A DNA stretch of 64,000 nucleotides, from contig NZ_CP120679.1 in NCBI RefSeq assembly GCF_029537375.1, positions 3,267,501-3,331,500 on the forward strand. Reading direction: 5' to 3'. A model generated the notes under the pieces. That model did no database searches. It saw nothing but the letters and a program-made list of their open reading frames with translations, and was not told the origin of the DNA. The DNA is from Bacillus sp. HSf4 (GTDB lineage: Bacteria; Bacillota; Bacilli; Bacillales; Bacillaceae). This document shows, piece by piece, positions 1 to 8,545 of the stretch (position 1 is the stretch's first letter; every line of letters starts with the position of its first letter). Made by a program: the position numbers and the translations under genes.

Positions 1-757
<757 letters not shown>

Positions 758-862
758 TGGAACACAGATGAGTCTGTGTGACCTGCATCGTACAGGCCTG
801 TTTGATAATGACTACGCACACTCGCATGTGCGATTTATAAAAATGAATGAACAGGTACGTTT

Positions 863-890
863 TGTCTTGTTTAGTTTTCAAAGATCATTT
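863..890 (-). promoter_or_regulatory. rRNA leader boxA-like antitermination site
   Basis: On the minus strand the leader reads CTTTGAAAACTAAACAAG between the P2 promoter and the 16S start. This is the conserved boxA region of Bacillus rrn leaders, where Nus factors load to prevent premature termination. Assignment is by motif and position. Confidence 0.55.
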
Positions 891-914
891 CCGCCTCAAA
901 GAAGCGACTTTATT

Positions 915-943
915 AATATAACATTCTACCAAAGTGATGTCAA
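915..943 (-). promoter_or_regulatory. rrn P2 promoter
   Basis: Minus strand: -35 TTGACA (938-943), 17-bp spacer, -10 TATATT (915-920). It lies nearer the 16S gene than a second promoter, the usual tandem arrangement of Bacillus rrn operons. Confidence 0.85.
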
Positions 944-1006
944 CAACTTTTTTAAATCCATTTCAAAACGTTGTTTTTATAAAGCCGTTTTTTAGGCACG
1001 GACATT

Positions 1007-1035
1007 AATATAACATCTATTTATGTTTTGTACAA
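1007..1035 (-). promoter_or_regulatory. rrn P1 promoter
   Basis: Minus strand: -35 TTGTAC (1030-1035), 17-bp spacer, -10 TATATT (1007-1012), 92 bp upstream of P2. The -10 is identical to that of P2 while the -35 is weaker, as is typical of rrn P1. Confidence 0.8.
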
Positions 1036-1039
1036 TAGT

Positions 1040-1444
1040 TTTTTCAAAAAAATAATAATCAAGATGAACGATATTGCACATCGAACGTATATGCACACCT
1101 AAAGGATAAACTTTTGCCTTCAATAACCATAGCCAATCAAAGGATAGTATTGCACCGTTTTGTTTCTTCTATTAGATAGGAGATAACTTCCGCTTTATAA
1201 GATGAAGCATTTCCGCCCCTTTCTTTAATGAATAAAATGGAGCAAGTTGCCGACCATACTCATAAATGCTTTTCTTCCATTATAGGTTATGTGCTGACAA
1301 CATAGTTTACCGAAAAAACGTTGACCACTCTTTTCGGCAGCGGTTTCTCTTGTTTCGGGGAGATCTCGGAGCTGTTAAAACCGGAAATCACACCAACACA
1401 TTTTCATTTATCTTTCCGCTTTAGCTAGCGGTCAGTTGATCCAA
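1040..1444. other. intergenic stretch without recognised gene
   Basis: About 400 bp between the rrn promoters and the araR terminator. I found no open frame with a ribosome-binding site, no tRNA and no clear repeat. Confidence 0.6.
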
Positions 1445-1479
1445 AATAAAGACCGCCATTCATTCAGGTGATGGCAGTC
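1445..1479 (-). terminator. araR terminator
   Basis: Minus strand stem GACTGCCAT / ATGGCGGTC (1471-1479 with 1451-1459) followed by a T-rich tract, 25 nt after the araR stop. Confidence 0.75.
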
Positions 1480-1504
1480 CACTTTTTCGATTCCCTTATA
1501 TTTT

Positions 1505-2608
1505 TCAGCGCTTTTTTAATTCCGCCGTCGATTGTCTGACAATCAGTTCAGGTTTATAGACAGTGGAATGCTCAAGCTGATCGGCGTTTCGCCCTTCGAC
1601 TTTAGCGATCATCCACTTGGCCGCATCAATTCCCATCTGCATTTTCGGATGGGTGACTGAAGTCAACTTGACTTCCGAGGCCTGGCTTAAATGCGAATCA
1701 TCATAGCCGACAATCGAGATGTCCTCAGGTACTTTCAGACCGAGTTCCCTAATCACATCAAGCGCTAAAAGGGCAATTTGATCGTTATAGCAGAAAATGG
1801 CCGACGGACGATCTGAAGAAGACAGGCGTTTTCTCACCTCAGAGACGGTCTTTTCTTCCTTGTTTTCTGTCGTATAGGTGACAACCATGTCCGGATAAAA
1901 AGACAGGCCGTTTTCTCTGAAAGCGCGGATAAAACCTTTCATTCTGTTGACGCCTTGCATGTCATCCTGTTTAAAAAGGCCGAACACTTTTTCATGGCCG
2001 AGCTTGATTAAATGGTCAGTCGCTATAAATCCGCCGTATTCATCGTCTAAAATAAAATGGGGCGGATTCAGCTCCTGATAAAGCTGATTGATCATCAGGT
2101 AAGGGATATGATGCTGTTCAAGCGTCAGGTAGTAGTTCAAATTCGGATTGAAGCTTCCGGTTTTCGTCGGTTCAACGATCAATCCGTCAATGTTTTTGTC
2201 AAGCATGTTGACAAGGCATTGTTTTTCTTTCTCTATGTCATTATTCGTGCTTGCGACGAGCAGCGTATACCCTTCACTCGACAACGTCGATTCGATCCCC
2301 CTGATAATGTAGGGAAAAATGTAGTCAGACAAATAGGTCGTGATGACGCCGATCATTTTATGTCTTTCCCTGCCTTTGTCAGAAGGTCGGAGGCGATGTG
2401 AGCAATATGTTCCTGAGCCCTGTTCCCTGTACAGAAGGCCTTCATGAACCAAGTCACCGATAGCCTGCCGAATCGTATGTCTGCTGACATCAAAAATTTT
2501 CATTAATTCATTTTCGGAATGAATTTTTTCCCCAGGCTTGACTTTGCCCTCATATATCCATGATTTAATTTGATTTTTGACCATGCTGTATTTTGTATGC
2601 TCACTCAT
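1505..2608 (-). CDS. araR: AraR, arabinose-responsive GntR/LacI-type repressor
   Basis: 367 aa transcriptional repressor of arabinose and arabinan utilisation genes; L-arabinose releases it from DNA. Residues about 1-75 form a GntR-type winged helix (recognition segment SRHTIRQAIGDLV). Residues about 85-360 form a LacI/GalR-type periplasmic-binding fold with the typical DDEYGG, FCYNDQIALLALDVI and SIVGYDD segments. This GntR-HTH plus LacI-effector chimera is characteristic of AraR. The ATG at 2608 has AAAGGG about 8 nt upstream. An AraR-box palindrome sits just upstream, so autoregulation is likely. The arabinose operon is not in the window. Confidence 0.9.
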   Translation of the reverse strand: MSEHTKYSMVKNQIKSWIYEGKVKPGEKIHSENELMKIFDVSRHTIRQAIGDLVHEGLLYREQGSGTYCSHRLRPSDKGRERHKMIGVITTYLSDYIFPYIIRGIESTLSSEGYTLLVASTNNDIEKEKQCLVNMLDKNIDGLIVEPTKTGSFNPNLNYYLTLEQHHIPYLMINQLYQELNPPHFILDDEYGGFIATDHLIKLGHEKVFGLFKQDDMQGVNRMKGFIRAFRENGLSFYPDMVVTYTTENKEEKTVSEVRKRLSSSDRPSAIFCYNDQIALLALDVIRELGLKVPEDISIVGYDDSHLSQASEVKLTSVTHPKMQMGIDAAKWMIAKVEGRNADQLEHSTVYKPELIVRQSTAELKKR

Positions 2609-2628
2609 CAGATCAACCCTTTACTGCA

Positions 2629-2644
2629 TCTTGTACGTACGAAT
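2629..2644. promoter_or_regulatory. AraR operator upstream of araR
   Basis: TCTTGTACGTACGAAT contains the palindromic core TTGTACGTAC of the B. subtilis AraR box (ATTTGTACGTACAAAT). It lies between a TATAAT-like -10 on the minus strand (about 2652-2657) and the araR start, a good position for autorepression. Confidence 0.8.
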
Positions 2645-2720
2645 AAGTCCTATTATAAAGAAAGGAAGACGTGATTGCTACATATTGGAGAAAATAAGCA
2701 AATTTTTTTGAATATTTATC

Positions 2721-2749
2721 TTGTCGTCTGTTTTCTTTTTTAGTATAGT
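2721..2749 (+). promoter_or_regulatory. sigma-A promoter of the thiT riboswitch transcript
   Basis: -35 TTGTCG (2721-2726), 17-bp spacer, -10 TATAGT (2744-2749), directly upstream of the TPP aptamer. Confidence 0.7.
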
Positions 2750-2769
2750 AGAAAATAACTAAATAACAT

Positions 2770-2868
2770 GATGACCACAAGGGGAGCCTTCGGGCTGAGA
2801 GTGAACAACCGTTCTGACCCTTTGAACCTGTTAGTTAACGCTGGCGTAGGGATGTGGCAAAGTCATTC
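2770..2868 (+). ncRNA. TPP (THI-box) riboswitch
   Basis: The conserved thi-box elements appear in order: GGGGAGCC, GGGCTGAGAG, a variable arm, GACCCTTTGAACCTG, and GTTAACGCTGGCGTAGGGA. It lies between a sigma-A promoter and an intrinsic terminator, so it should terminate transcription of thiT when thiamine pyrophosphate is abundant. Confidence 0.95.
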
Positions 2869-2880
2869 TAATTGCATCCA

Positions 2881-2928
2881 AAGCAGTGCGTGGAAAACTT
2901 TCCTACTCCTTCCCCGCATTGCTTTTTT
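2881..2928 (+). terminator. expression-platform terminator of the TPP riboswitch
   Basis: Stem AAGCAGTGCG..CGCATTGCTT (2881-2890 with 2915-2924) followed by a T-run, 50 nt before the thiT start. It is the OFF structure expected when TPP is bound. Confidence 0.8.
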
Positions 2929-2978
2929 ATTGGGAAAGAAGTCCAGTATCCCTTTGTTCATCAAAAGTGAGGGTTACA

Positions 2979-3563
2979 ATGAATCAATCAAAACAACTCG
3001 TACAGCTTATTGAAATTGCAATCATGACAGGAATCGCAATGATTTTAGATGCGATTTCCGGGATGTTTTTAAAAATGCCCCAGGGCGGTTCGATTGCCAT
3101 CATGATGATCCCGATTTTTTTAATCTCTTTTCGGCGAGGACTGAAAGCCGGGCTGATGACCGGATTGCTGGCCGGATTGCTCCAGTTTGTCACAGGGGGG
3201 CTTTTTTACGTTCATCCGATCCAATTTCTGCTCGATTATTTTATCGCGCCAACAGCCGCTGGAATCGGCGGTTTATTCGCAGGTCCGATCCGAACTTCGG
3301 CCGCGGAAACCGCAAAAGGGAAGCTTGTTGCTTATGTCACGCTTGCGGTCTTTTTTGGAAGCGGACTGAAATTTCTCGCCCACGTCATCAGCGGTGCGGT
3401 CTTTTTCGCAAATTATGCGCCGAAAGGGACTCCGGTTTGGATTTATACCTTAACGTATAATGGCACATATATGGTTCCGTCATTTGTCATTTGCACAATC
3501 GTGCTCTGTCTGCTGCTGCTGACGGCTCCGAGGCTTCTGAGGACGGGCGATGATATGAGATAA
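2979..3563 (+). CDS. thiT: ThiT, thiamine-binding S component of an ECF transporter
   Basis: 194 aa membrane protein (YuaJ/ThiT family) that captures thiamine and works with the shared EcfAA'T energising module. It has about six hydrophobic segments and the N-terminal alanine/isoleucine-rich helix typical of S components (AIMTGIAMILD-like segment). Family length is about 190 aa. The ATG at 2979 is chosen because a longer in-frame start at 2886 would lie within the riboswitch terminator, and GAGGGTT precedes this ATG. Control by the upstream TPP riboswitch independently supports thiamine as the substrate. Confidence 0.93.
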   Translation: MNQSKQLVQLIEIAIMTGIAMILDAISGMFLKMPQGGSIAIMMIPIFLISFRRGLKAGLMTGLLAGLLQFVTGGLFYVHPIQFLLDYFIAPTAAGIGGLFAGPIRTSAAETAKGKLVAYVTLAVFFGSGLKFLAHVISGAVFFANYAPKGTPVWIYTLTYNGTYMVPSFVICTIVLCLLLLTAPRLLRTGDDMR

Positions 3564-3602
3564 AAAAACAGCGGACACCTGGTTTAGGTGCCGCTGTTTT
3601 TC
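3563..3602. terminator. bidirectional terminator between thiT and the sortase gene
   Basis: AAAACAGCGG and CACCT pair with AGGTG and CCGCTGTTTT, with A- and T-tracts on both sides. It serves thiT (+) and the convergent sortase gene (-), whose last codons overlap the hairpin. Confidence 0.85.
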
Positions 3603-4180
3603 CGTTCCAGCAAATCAGCTACCAGAACATAACGCTCTGGCGCAGAACCGATAAAATCAAACGGGTAGCAGGTGGAAACAGTCAGCGTCGCTCTCGGTTT
3701 GGGGACGATCACCGTCCGATCATCCGCATCAACGATTCGAACCTTTTTCACTTGATAGGTAAAGGTTCCGTAGACGGCTTTTATCATTAAGCGGTCCCCT
3801 TTCCCCACTTCCCCGAGCCTTCTGAAGATCGTATCGCGATGGCCCGACAGAACGGAATTATCATCTTCACCAGGCAGCACTGATCCGGCAAAATGGCCGA
3901 CTCCCTTTTGAAGTTCATCCTCGTCAGTTCCATGATAAATCGGAAGCACGGCATTGATTTTCGGGATCACAAGATCACCGATTTTTTCACCGTTTGCAAA
4001 CGACTGCTCAATCACGGTTTTTTCTTTTTTTTCGGCTGGAACGGGCTTTGTTTCTGGGACTTTCTCTTTTTTCATCTCCTGAAATGAAAACAGGGTATAG
4101 CCATGAAGCAGCTTAAATCCATTTGACGTCGTTAAATAGAGCCCTGCCGCTATCATCATGATGGATAACACCAATAACAT
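3584..4180 (-). CDS. class D-like sortase
   Basis: 198 aa membrane-anchored cysteine transpeptidase that would join surface proteins to peptidoglycan. There is an N-terminal transmembrane segment (about residues 2-18), a Lys/Glu/Pro-rich linker, then the sortase barrel. Catalytic elements are visible: His in SGHRDT, Cys in TLTVSTCYPF, and Arg in APERYVL. The size and TLxxSTC signature fit the class D (YhcS) group of bacilli. The gene directly upstream encodes a protein with an LPKTA sorting signal, so the pair looks like a dedicated enzyme-substrate unit. The start is the ATG at 4180; its ribosome-binding site is weak (AGAAG, distant), so the start is less sure than the identity. Confidence 0.88.
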   Translation of the reverse strand: MLLVLSIMMIAAGLYLTTSNGFKLLHGYTLFSFQEMKKEKVPETKPVPAEKKEKTVIEQSFANGEKIGDLVIPKINAVLPIYHGTDEDELQKGVGHFAGSVLPGEDDNSVLSGHRDTIFRRLGEVGKGDRLMIKAVYGTFTYQVKKVRIVDADDRTVIVPKPRATLTVSTCYPFDFIGSAPERYVLVADLLERKNSGT

Positions 4181-4249
4181 TCTTTTTTTCCGGGATCTTC
4201 TGATCTTGACTCACTCCCCATAAAAAAGCGCCCATTCGCTTGCGTTTCT

Positions 4250-5248
4250 TTAAGCTGCCTTCCGAAGCCTTCTGACCATGAAAAATCCGCCAGCCATCAA
4301 AACGAATCCAAGCATGGACCATTCCGCATAATGCCCTGCAGTTTTTGGAAGCTTTGCCCCTGTAACCGTCTTTTTCACATGAGATTTCTTTGCATCATGC
4401 TTAACAGCGGTTTGCGTTTGCTTCACTTTTGAACCTGTATCATGAATGAGATCCGAGCCGATCATTTCAGGTGTAAGCAACACATCCAAAATGAAATTTC
4501 CTTTCAGATCGTAGACTTCCACAAGAAGGCTCGCTCCCTTCAGCTCATCTGCGCTGACAAGGGTTGTCAAAGTCACCGCTTTTTTCTTGCCGTCCTTGAC
4601 AAGGTAATATTTCGTTTTCACTTCAAGCGTCTTTTGAAGATCATTCAATACAGAAATCATTTCCGCGATGTCTTGGCCTGACAGTTCTGATACCGACTCA
4701 AAATCAGCTACCGCTTCAAGCCGTTCCCCCAGCGCCAACAGATCGTTTTCAAAATTGGGATTTTTGTCCCGCACATTGCGAAGATGATTGACAAGCCTCT
4801 CCCATTCAGAATCGTCAACGCCTAATTCCTGAAAGATGTTGCCGATTTCCACATCATCACCTTCTTCATATGTCACTGAAAAAAGGGCGTCATCCAATTC
4901 ATATTCAAACAGAAACACGTCAAGGATGTTTTGTCCGCTTTCCATATAGCCGTTTTCCGCGAAAAGCCCGGCGGCTTCTTGTTCAGTTAACCCATATTCT
5001 TTTAAATATGAAGCGAGAAGTTCTTTCGTCAGTCTTTCCCCCAAAAAATCTCTTAATTCTTCCGTTGAATCAAAATCTTTCAGACTTTCATCATACGTAT
5101 TTTGTAAGTAGGCTTCCAATTCTTTTTCTGTCATTCCTACCTCTTCAAGGTACTCTTTAAGCTCCGCCTGTTTCGGTGCAGCAAAAACCCCAGCTCCAGG
5201 CATGAATAACAATACGCAGATTACAAGCGGCATCAGCCTTTTTTTCAT
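4250..5248 (-). CDS. acidic LPxTA-anchored surface protein (sortase substrate)
   Basis: 332 aa secreted wall protein of unknown role. It has a signal peptide (about residues 1-23, cleavage near VFA-AP), then about 170 very acidic residues with repeated EYLEEVGMTEKELEAYL-like helical units that recur as SYLKEYGLTEQEAAGLF. A lysine/histidine-rich linker follows, then the sorting motif LPKTAGH, a hydrophobic segment and the RRLRKAA tail. This resembles the family called processed acidic surface protein. GGGGGG lies 9 nt before the ATG. The sortase gene follows about 70 nt downstream and probably shares the transcript. Confidence 0.85.
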   Translation of the reverse strand: MKKRLMPLVICVLLFMPGAGVFAAPKQAELKEYLEEVGMTEKELEAYLQNTYDESLKDFDSTEELRDFLGERLTKELLASYLKEYGLTEQEAAGLFAENGYMESGQNILDVFLFEYELDDALFSVTYEEGDDVEIGNIFQELGVDDSEWERLVNHLRNVRDKNPNFENDLLALGERLEAVADFESVSELSGQDIAEMISVLNDLQKTLEVKTKYYLVKDGKKKAVTLTTLVSADELKGASLLVEVYDLKGNFILDVLLTPEMIGSDLIHDTGSKVKQTQTAVKHDAKKSHVKKTVTGAKLPKTAGHYAEWSMLGFVLMAGGFFMVRRLRKAA

Positions 5249-5428
5249 TGAATTGTCCCCCCTAAATCTATCTTTTCTCTTTGATTATAATGGAATATTT
5301 TTAAAAAACATGTATTGTAATAAAAATTGTTTTCATCTATAATATTCCGTCCATTTTGCAGCTTAAAAAAGTCATAAACCTTGCTTCTATTGAATGTAAT
5401 ATAGTATAGCGAATAGGGAGGTATTAAA

Positions 5429-5617
5429 ATGAATCCTTACTATATGATGCTTATATGTTATGTGCTATCCATCATCCATTTTTTAATAGGCTACCGGGAA
5501 GCCTTGAAAATTAGCGGAGCCGACGGATTGGTGAATGGAACGGCAATGATCTCCTGTATTCCGCTCGGTGTCGTTTTTGCTTTTTTCTCTCACTTCTTTT
5601 GGAAAATGACCATATAG
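5429..5617 (+). CDS. small membrane protein, function unknown
   Basis: 62 aa. GGGAGGT lies 8 nt before the ATG. Two hydrophobic segments (about residues 5-20 and 38-57) predict a two-pass membrane hairpin. I do not recognise the family. It stands alone between the divergent surface-protein gene and rap. The strong ribosome-binding site and hydrophobic pattern argue for a real gene. Confidence 0.6.
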   Translation: MNPYYMMLICYVLSIIHFLIGYREALKISGADGLVNGTAMISCIPLGVVFAFFSHFFWKMTI

Positions 5618-5640
5618 ACCGAAAATTGTCCTTTATCAGC

Positions 5641-5704
5641 TTGCCGACAGGGGCAAACTCGGATTTCAGCGATATTCACAGACGGCGGCAGTTTATGCTA
5701 TGAT
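5641..5704 (+). promoter_or_regulatory. rap promoter with ComA-box-like palindrome
   Basis: TTGCCG-ACAG-GGGCAA (5641-5656) resembles the ComA site TTGCGG-N4-CCGCAA. It is followed by -35-like TTCACA (5675-5680), an 18-bp spacer and -10 TATGAT (5699-5704). Several B. subtilis rap genes are ComA-activated from this position. The match is imperfect, so this is inference. Confidence 0.45.
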
Positions 5705-5753
5705 TAATAGAACTTCAATTTACAAAAAATTCACAAAGATTGGAGGGAAGAAC

Positions 5754-6863
5754 ATGGCTAAAACCGTGGCTTCTCAGGAAGTCGCCAACATGCTGAACGA
5801 TTGGTACATACTGATGAAGAAACGAGACATTTCACGCTCGATCGAAATGAAAGATGACATAGATAAAGCCATTGAAGAAATGGAACAAGATCAGGATGTC
5901 CTCCTCTATTATCAAATGTTGGATTTTCGCTTAAGGCTCCTTCTTGAGGATATCTCCCAATCATCCACCGAAAAATTAGAAGCCATCAGCTTTCATGATA
6001 AAGACCCAAAAAGCACCGATGACAAGTTGAACTATTATTTTTATCTTTTCAAGGGAATCTATGAAGACTACAAGCAAAATCATACGGAAGCGCTCAATTT
6101 TTTCAGAATAGCGGAAAAAAGGCTTGGAGCGATTCAAAATGAAATAGAAAAAGCCGAATTTCATTATAAAATCGGCGTGCTGTACTACAATTTAAAGGCG
6201 ACATGGCTGTCGATCCACCATATTCATATCGCCTCGGGAATCTTTCAAGGATACGACGGGTACGCCAAAAGGGTCATCAATTGCAAAATGCTGATGGGGC
6301 TTAACTATATTGATCAGTTTAAATTTTCAGAAAGTGAAGATTTATTAAAAGAAGCGATCGCAAAAACCGAAAAAATCGGCGACCGGTATTTGTTGCCTTA
6401 CGCCTATTACAATATGGGCTTTTTAAAAAGCAAAGAAGAGAAACATGAAGAAGCGCTGGCGTTTTATTCGAAAGCTTTCGCCGTCAAGGATTTTGAAAAA
6501 GCAAATTATGCTTATATTCTGTGCGTTTATGAAAACACCAGATCTCTCCTGAAAACCAAAGCATATGATCAAGCTTTTAAATGGATCGATATAGGCTTTA
6601 AAAAATCCCGGGAAATGGACAGCGAAATCCTTGAATTAAAATTCAATATTTTAAATACATTATATTCAGATATCGAGAATAAAATGGAAATTATCAAGGA
6701 CTTTGTTCATCAATTAGAAAATAAAAAAGCTTGGGTAGATCTGGAGGAATTATTGATGGATGTGGCGAATTATTACCGGGAACAGAAATTATATAAGGAA
6801 GCGATTTACTTTTATATTAAAACAGATAAGGCGAGCAAACTCGCCGGAAGAGGAGGAGATTAA
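5754..6863 (+). CDS. Rap-family TPR response-regulator phosphatase/inhibitor
   Basis: 369 aa, close to the usual Rap length (about 370-380). The N-terminal three-helix bundle (about residues 1-70, with the typical VANMLNDWYILMKKRDI-like start) is followed by tetratricopeptide repeats to the C-terminus (for example YNMGFLKSKEEKHEEAL). Rap proteins dephosphorylate Spo0F or block ComA-type regulators and are turned off by imported Phr peptides. GGAGGG lies 8 nt before the ATG at 5754; an earlier in-frame ATG at 5700 has no ribosome-binding site and lies inside the promoter. A phr gene follows immediately. I cannot assign it to a specific named B. subtilis Rap. Confidence 0.9.
   Translation: MAKTVASQEVANMLNDWYILMKKRDISRSIEMKDDIDKAIEEMEQDQDVLLYYQMLDFRLRLLLEDISQSSTEKLEAISFHDKDPKSTDDKLNYYFYLFKGIYEDYKQNHTEALNFFRIAEKRLGAIQNEIEKAEFHYKIGVLYYNLKATWLSIHHIHIASGIFQGYDGYAKRVINCKMLMGLNYIDQFKFSESEDLLKEAIAKTEKIGDRYLLPYAYYNMGFLKSKEEKHEEALAFYSKAFAVKDFEKANYAYILCVYENTRSLLKTKAYDQAFKWIDIGFKKSREMDSEILELKFNILNTLYSDIENKMEIIKDFVHQLENKKAWVDLEELLMDVANYYREQKLYKEAIYFYIKTDKASKLAGRGGD
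6743..6770 (+). promoter_or_regulatory. sigma-H promoter for phr inside rap
   Basis: GGAGGAATT (6743-6751), 12-bp spacer, GGCGAAT (6764-6770) fits the sigma-H consensus RnAGGAWWW-N11/12-RnnGAAT exactly. It lies within the rap coding region about 95 bp before phr, where sigma-H promoters of B. subtilis phr genes are found. Confidence 0.75.
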
Positions 6864-6864
6864 T

Positions 6865-6993
6865 ATGAAAAAGTTTTTACTGGCATTATGCTTGTTGGGA
6901 GCTGTTTTCAGTTTTTCATTAGCAGATGATGCATCCCAAGCCGCCTCCCAAAGCGATCAGATGATTCTGGCTTCCCGAGGTGCAAGCGGCTGA
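6865..6993 (+). CDS. Phr pro-peptide for the adjacent Rap
   Basis: 42 aa secreted precursor: Met-Lys-Lys, a hydrophobic signal core (about residues 4-19), then a short acidic/polar tail ending ILASRGASG. Phr precursors are exported, trimmed to a penta- or hexapeptide, re-imported by Opp and bound by their Rap. A candidate mature peptide is SRGAS (Arg at position 2 as in SRNVT or ERGMT), leaving one C-terminal Gly, or SRGASG; the exact cut is not determinable here. The ATG starts one base after the rap stop, with GGAGGAG as ribosome-binding site, and a sigma-H promoter lies upstream. Confidence 0.85.
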   Translation: MKKFLLALCLLGAVFSFSLADDASQAASQSDQMILASRGASG

Positions 6994-7005
6994 TCATAAC
7001 GAAAC

Positions 7006-7042
7006 AATACCCATTCGGCATTTTGCCCGGATGGGTATTTTG
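7006..7042 (+). terminator. terminator after rap-phr
   Basis: AATACCCAT-CGG pairs with CCG-ATGGGTATT (7006-7018 with 7027-7039), followed by TTTTG. Confidence 0.75.
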
Positions 7043-7086
7043 CCGTAGCCATGTCTTAAAACACATATTTTAGAGGAGCGATTCGT

Positions 7087-7734
7087 ATGAAAAAGAAAGT
7101 TCTTCTAACAGGATTTGACCCTTTTGGGGGTGAGCCTGTCAACCCGTCCTGGGAAGCTGTTAAACGGCTGGACGGCGATCGCACCGATGACACGGTCATT
7201 GCCGTCGAGCAGATCCCGACCGTCTTTCACCAGTCGGCGGACGTTTTGGAAAAAGCGATCGCAAAACATGCACCTGATGCGGTCATTTGTGTGGGACAAG
7301 CCGGTGGAAGACTTCATATCACACCGGAACGTGTCGCGATTAATATCGATGATGCGAGAATTCCCGATAATAGGGGACAGGAGCCGATTGATGAATACAT
7401 TTCACCCGAAGGTCCTGCCGCTTACTTGTCCTCGCTCCCGATTAAGCGAATCGTTAAAAGCTTGCGGGAAAACGGGATTCCCGCATCTGTCTCCAATTCG
7501 GCCGGCACCTTCGTATGCAATCATTTATTTTACCGGCTGATGCGCTACATTGACCGCACTTCCTCCAATATGCGCGGAGGCTTCATCCACATTCCGTACC
7601 TGCCTGAACAAACGGTCGATAAAAAAGAGCCCAGCCTCAGTCTGGAAACGATCATCAAAGGATTGCGAATTGCCGCATCCGTCACTGCCAATCACAAAAC
7701 AGACATCCGCGAAACCGGCGGCTCGCTCAGCTGA
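7087..7734 (+). CDS. pcp: Pyroglutamyl-peptidase I (pyrrolidone-carboxylate peptidase)
   Basis: 215 aa cytoplasmic cysteine peptidase (family C15) that removes N-terminal pyroglutamate from peptides. The catalytic triad is visible: Glu81 (HITPERVAIN), Cys144 (SAGTFVCNH) and His168 (GGFIHIPYLP). The N-terminal LLTGFDPFGGEPVNPSWE segment is diagnostic, and length equals the B. subtilis enzyme. GAGGAG lies upstream of the ATG. It appears monocistronic, between the rap-phr terminator and the potassium-uptake pair. Confidence 0.96.
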   Translation: MKKKVLLTGFDPFGGEPVNPSWEAVKRLDGDRTDDTVIAVEQIPTVFHQSADVLEKAIAKHAPDAVICVGQAGGRLHITPERVAINIDDARIPDNRGQEPIDEYISPEGPAAYLSSLPIKRIVKSLRENGIPASVSNSAGTFVCNHLFYRLMRYIDRTSSNMRGGFIHIPYLPEQTVDKKEPSLSLETIIKGLRIAASVTANHKTDIRETGGSLS

Positions 7735-7886
7735 CTTTCCGCTTGATAAAGCGAGCCCGCTCCCCAAGACCGTCTCCGCAAATCGTTCATCTCACTTTTG
7801 CTCTTTTCCCAAAGATGTAAACCGAGGCGTGTTTTTCGGAAAAAAACGTAAACACTAAAAGAAAAACAGCCAAAAGGGTGAGCAGG

Positions 7887-8543
7887 ATGCAGAAATCTTA
7901 TGCCGTTTTCGGGCTCGGCCAGTTCGGCGGCAGCCTTGTCAAGGCGTTCCACGAAAAAGGAACCGAGGTCATAGGCATCGATAAATCAGAGGAAAAAGTA
8001 AACGAATATTCGGCCTATGCCACCTACACTGTTTGCGCCAATGCTGTCGATGAGAACACATTAAAACAAATCGGCATTCGCAATATTGACCATGCGTTTG
8101 TTTCATTTGGAGACGACATTGAGGCCAGTATCTTAACCTCGCTTTTGCTGATCGAAATGGGTGTTCCCCAGGTATGGTCAAAAGCGCAGAATGATTATCA
8201 TCAAAAGGTCCTTCGCAAAATCGGCGTCAACCGAATCATTCATCCTGAAAAAGACATGGCAAGAAGAATAGCAAACCATATTACGTCTGAAAAAATGATC
8301 GATTTCGTCGAGCTTTCGTCAAACTACAGCATTGTCGAAATTGTCGCAACGAAGAAACTGGATGGAAGAAGTCTGGGCGATATTGATGTCCGTGCAAATT
8401 TCGGCTGCAATATCGTGGGGATCAAAAGGGACGGTCATTTTATCATTGCTCCCAGCGCCGAAGATATCATTTATGAAAACGATGTTTTAATTGTGATTGG
8501 CCAAAATAAAGATATTGAAGCCTTTGAAAAAAAGGGTGATTAA
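7887..8543 (+). CDS. KtrA/KtrC-type RCK gating subunit of a potassium uptake system
   Basis: 218 aa peripheral protein with an RCK_N Rossmann domain (GLGQFGGSLVKAF near residue 10, then an acidic strand end VIGIDKSEEK) and an RCK_C domain (about residues 135-218). In Ktr systems an octameric ring binds ATP/ADP, and c-di-AMP at RCK_C, to gate the membrane subunit. The ATG at 7887 is preferred over an in-frame GTG 9 nt upstream because AAAGGGTG is correctly spaced for it. Its stop is two bases before the channel gene, so they form an operon. It is not clear whether this corresponds to KtrA or KtrC of B. subtilis. Confidence 0.92.
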   Translation: MQKSYAVFGLGQFGGSLVKAFHEKGTEVIGIDKSEEKVNEYSAYATYTVCANAVDENTLKQIGIRNIDHAFVSFGDDIEASILTSLLLIEMGVPQVWSKAQNDYHQKVLRKIGVNRIIHPEKDMARRIANHITSEKMIDFVELSSNYSIVEIVATKKLDGRSLGDIDVRANFGCNIVGIKRDGHFIIAPSAEDIIYENDVLIVIGQNKDIEAFEKKGD

Positions 8544-8545
8544 AC

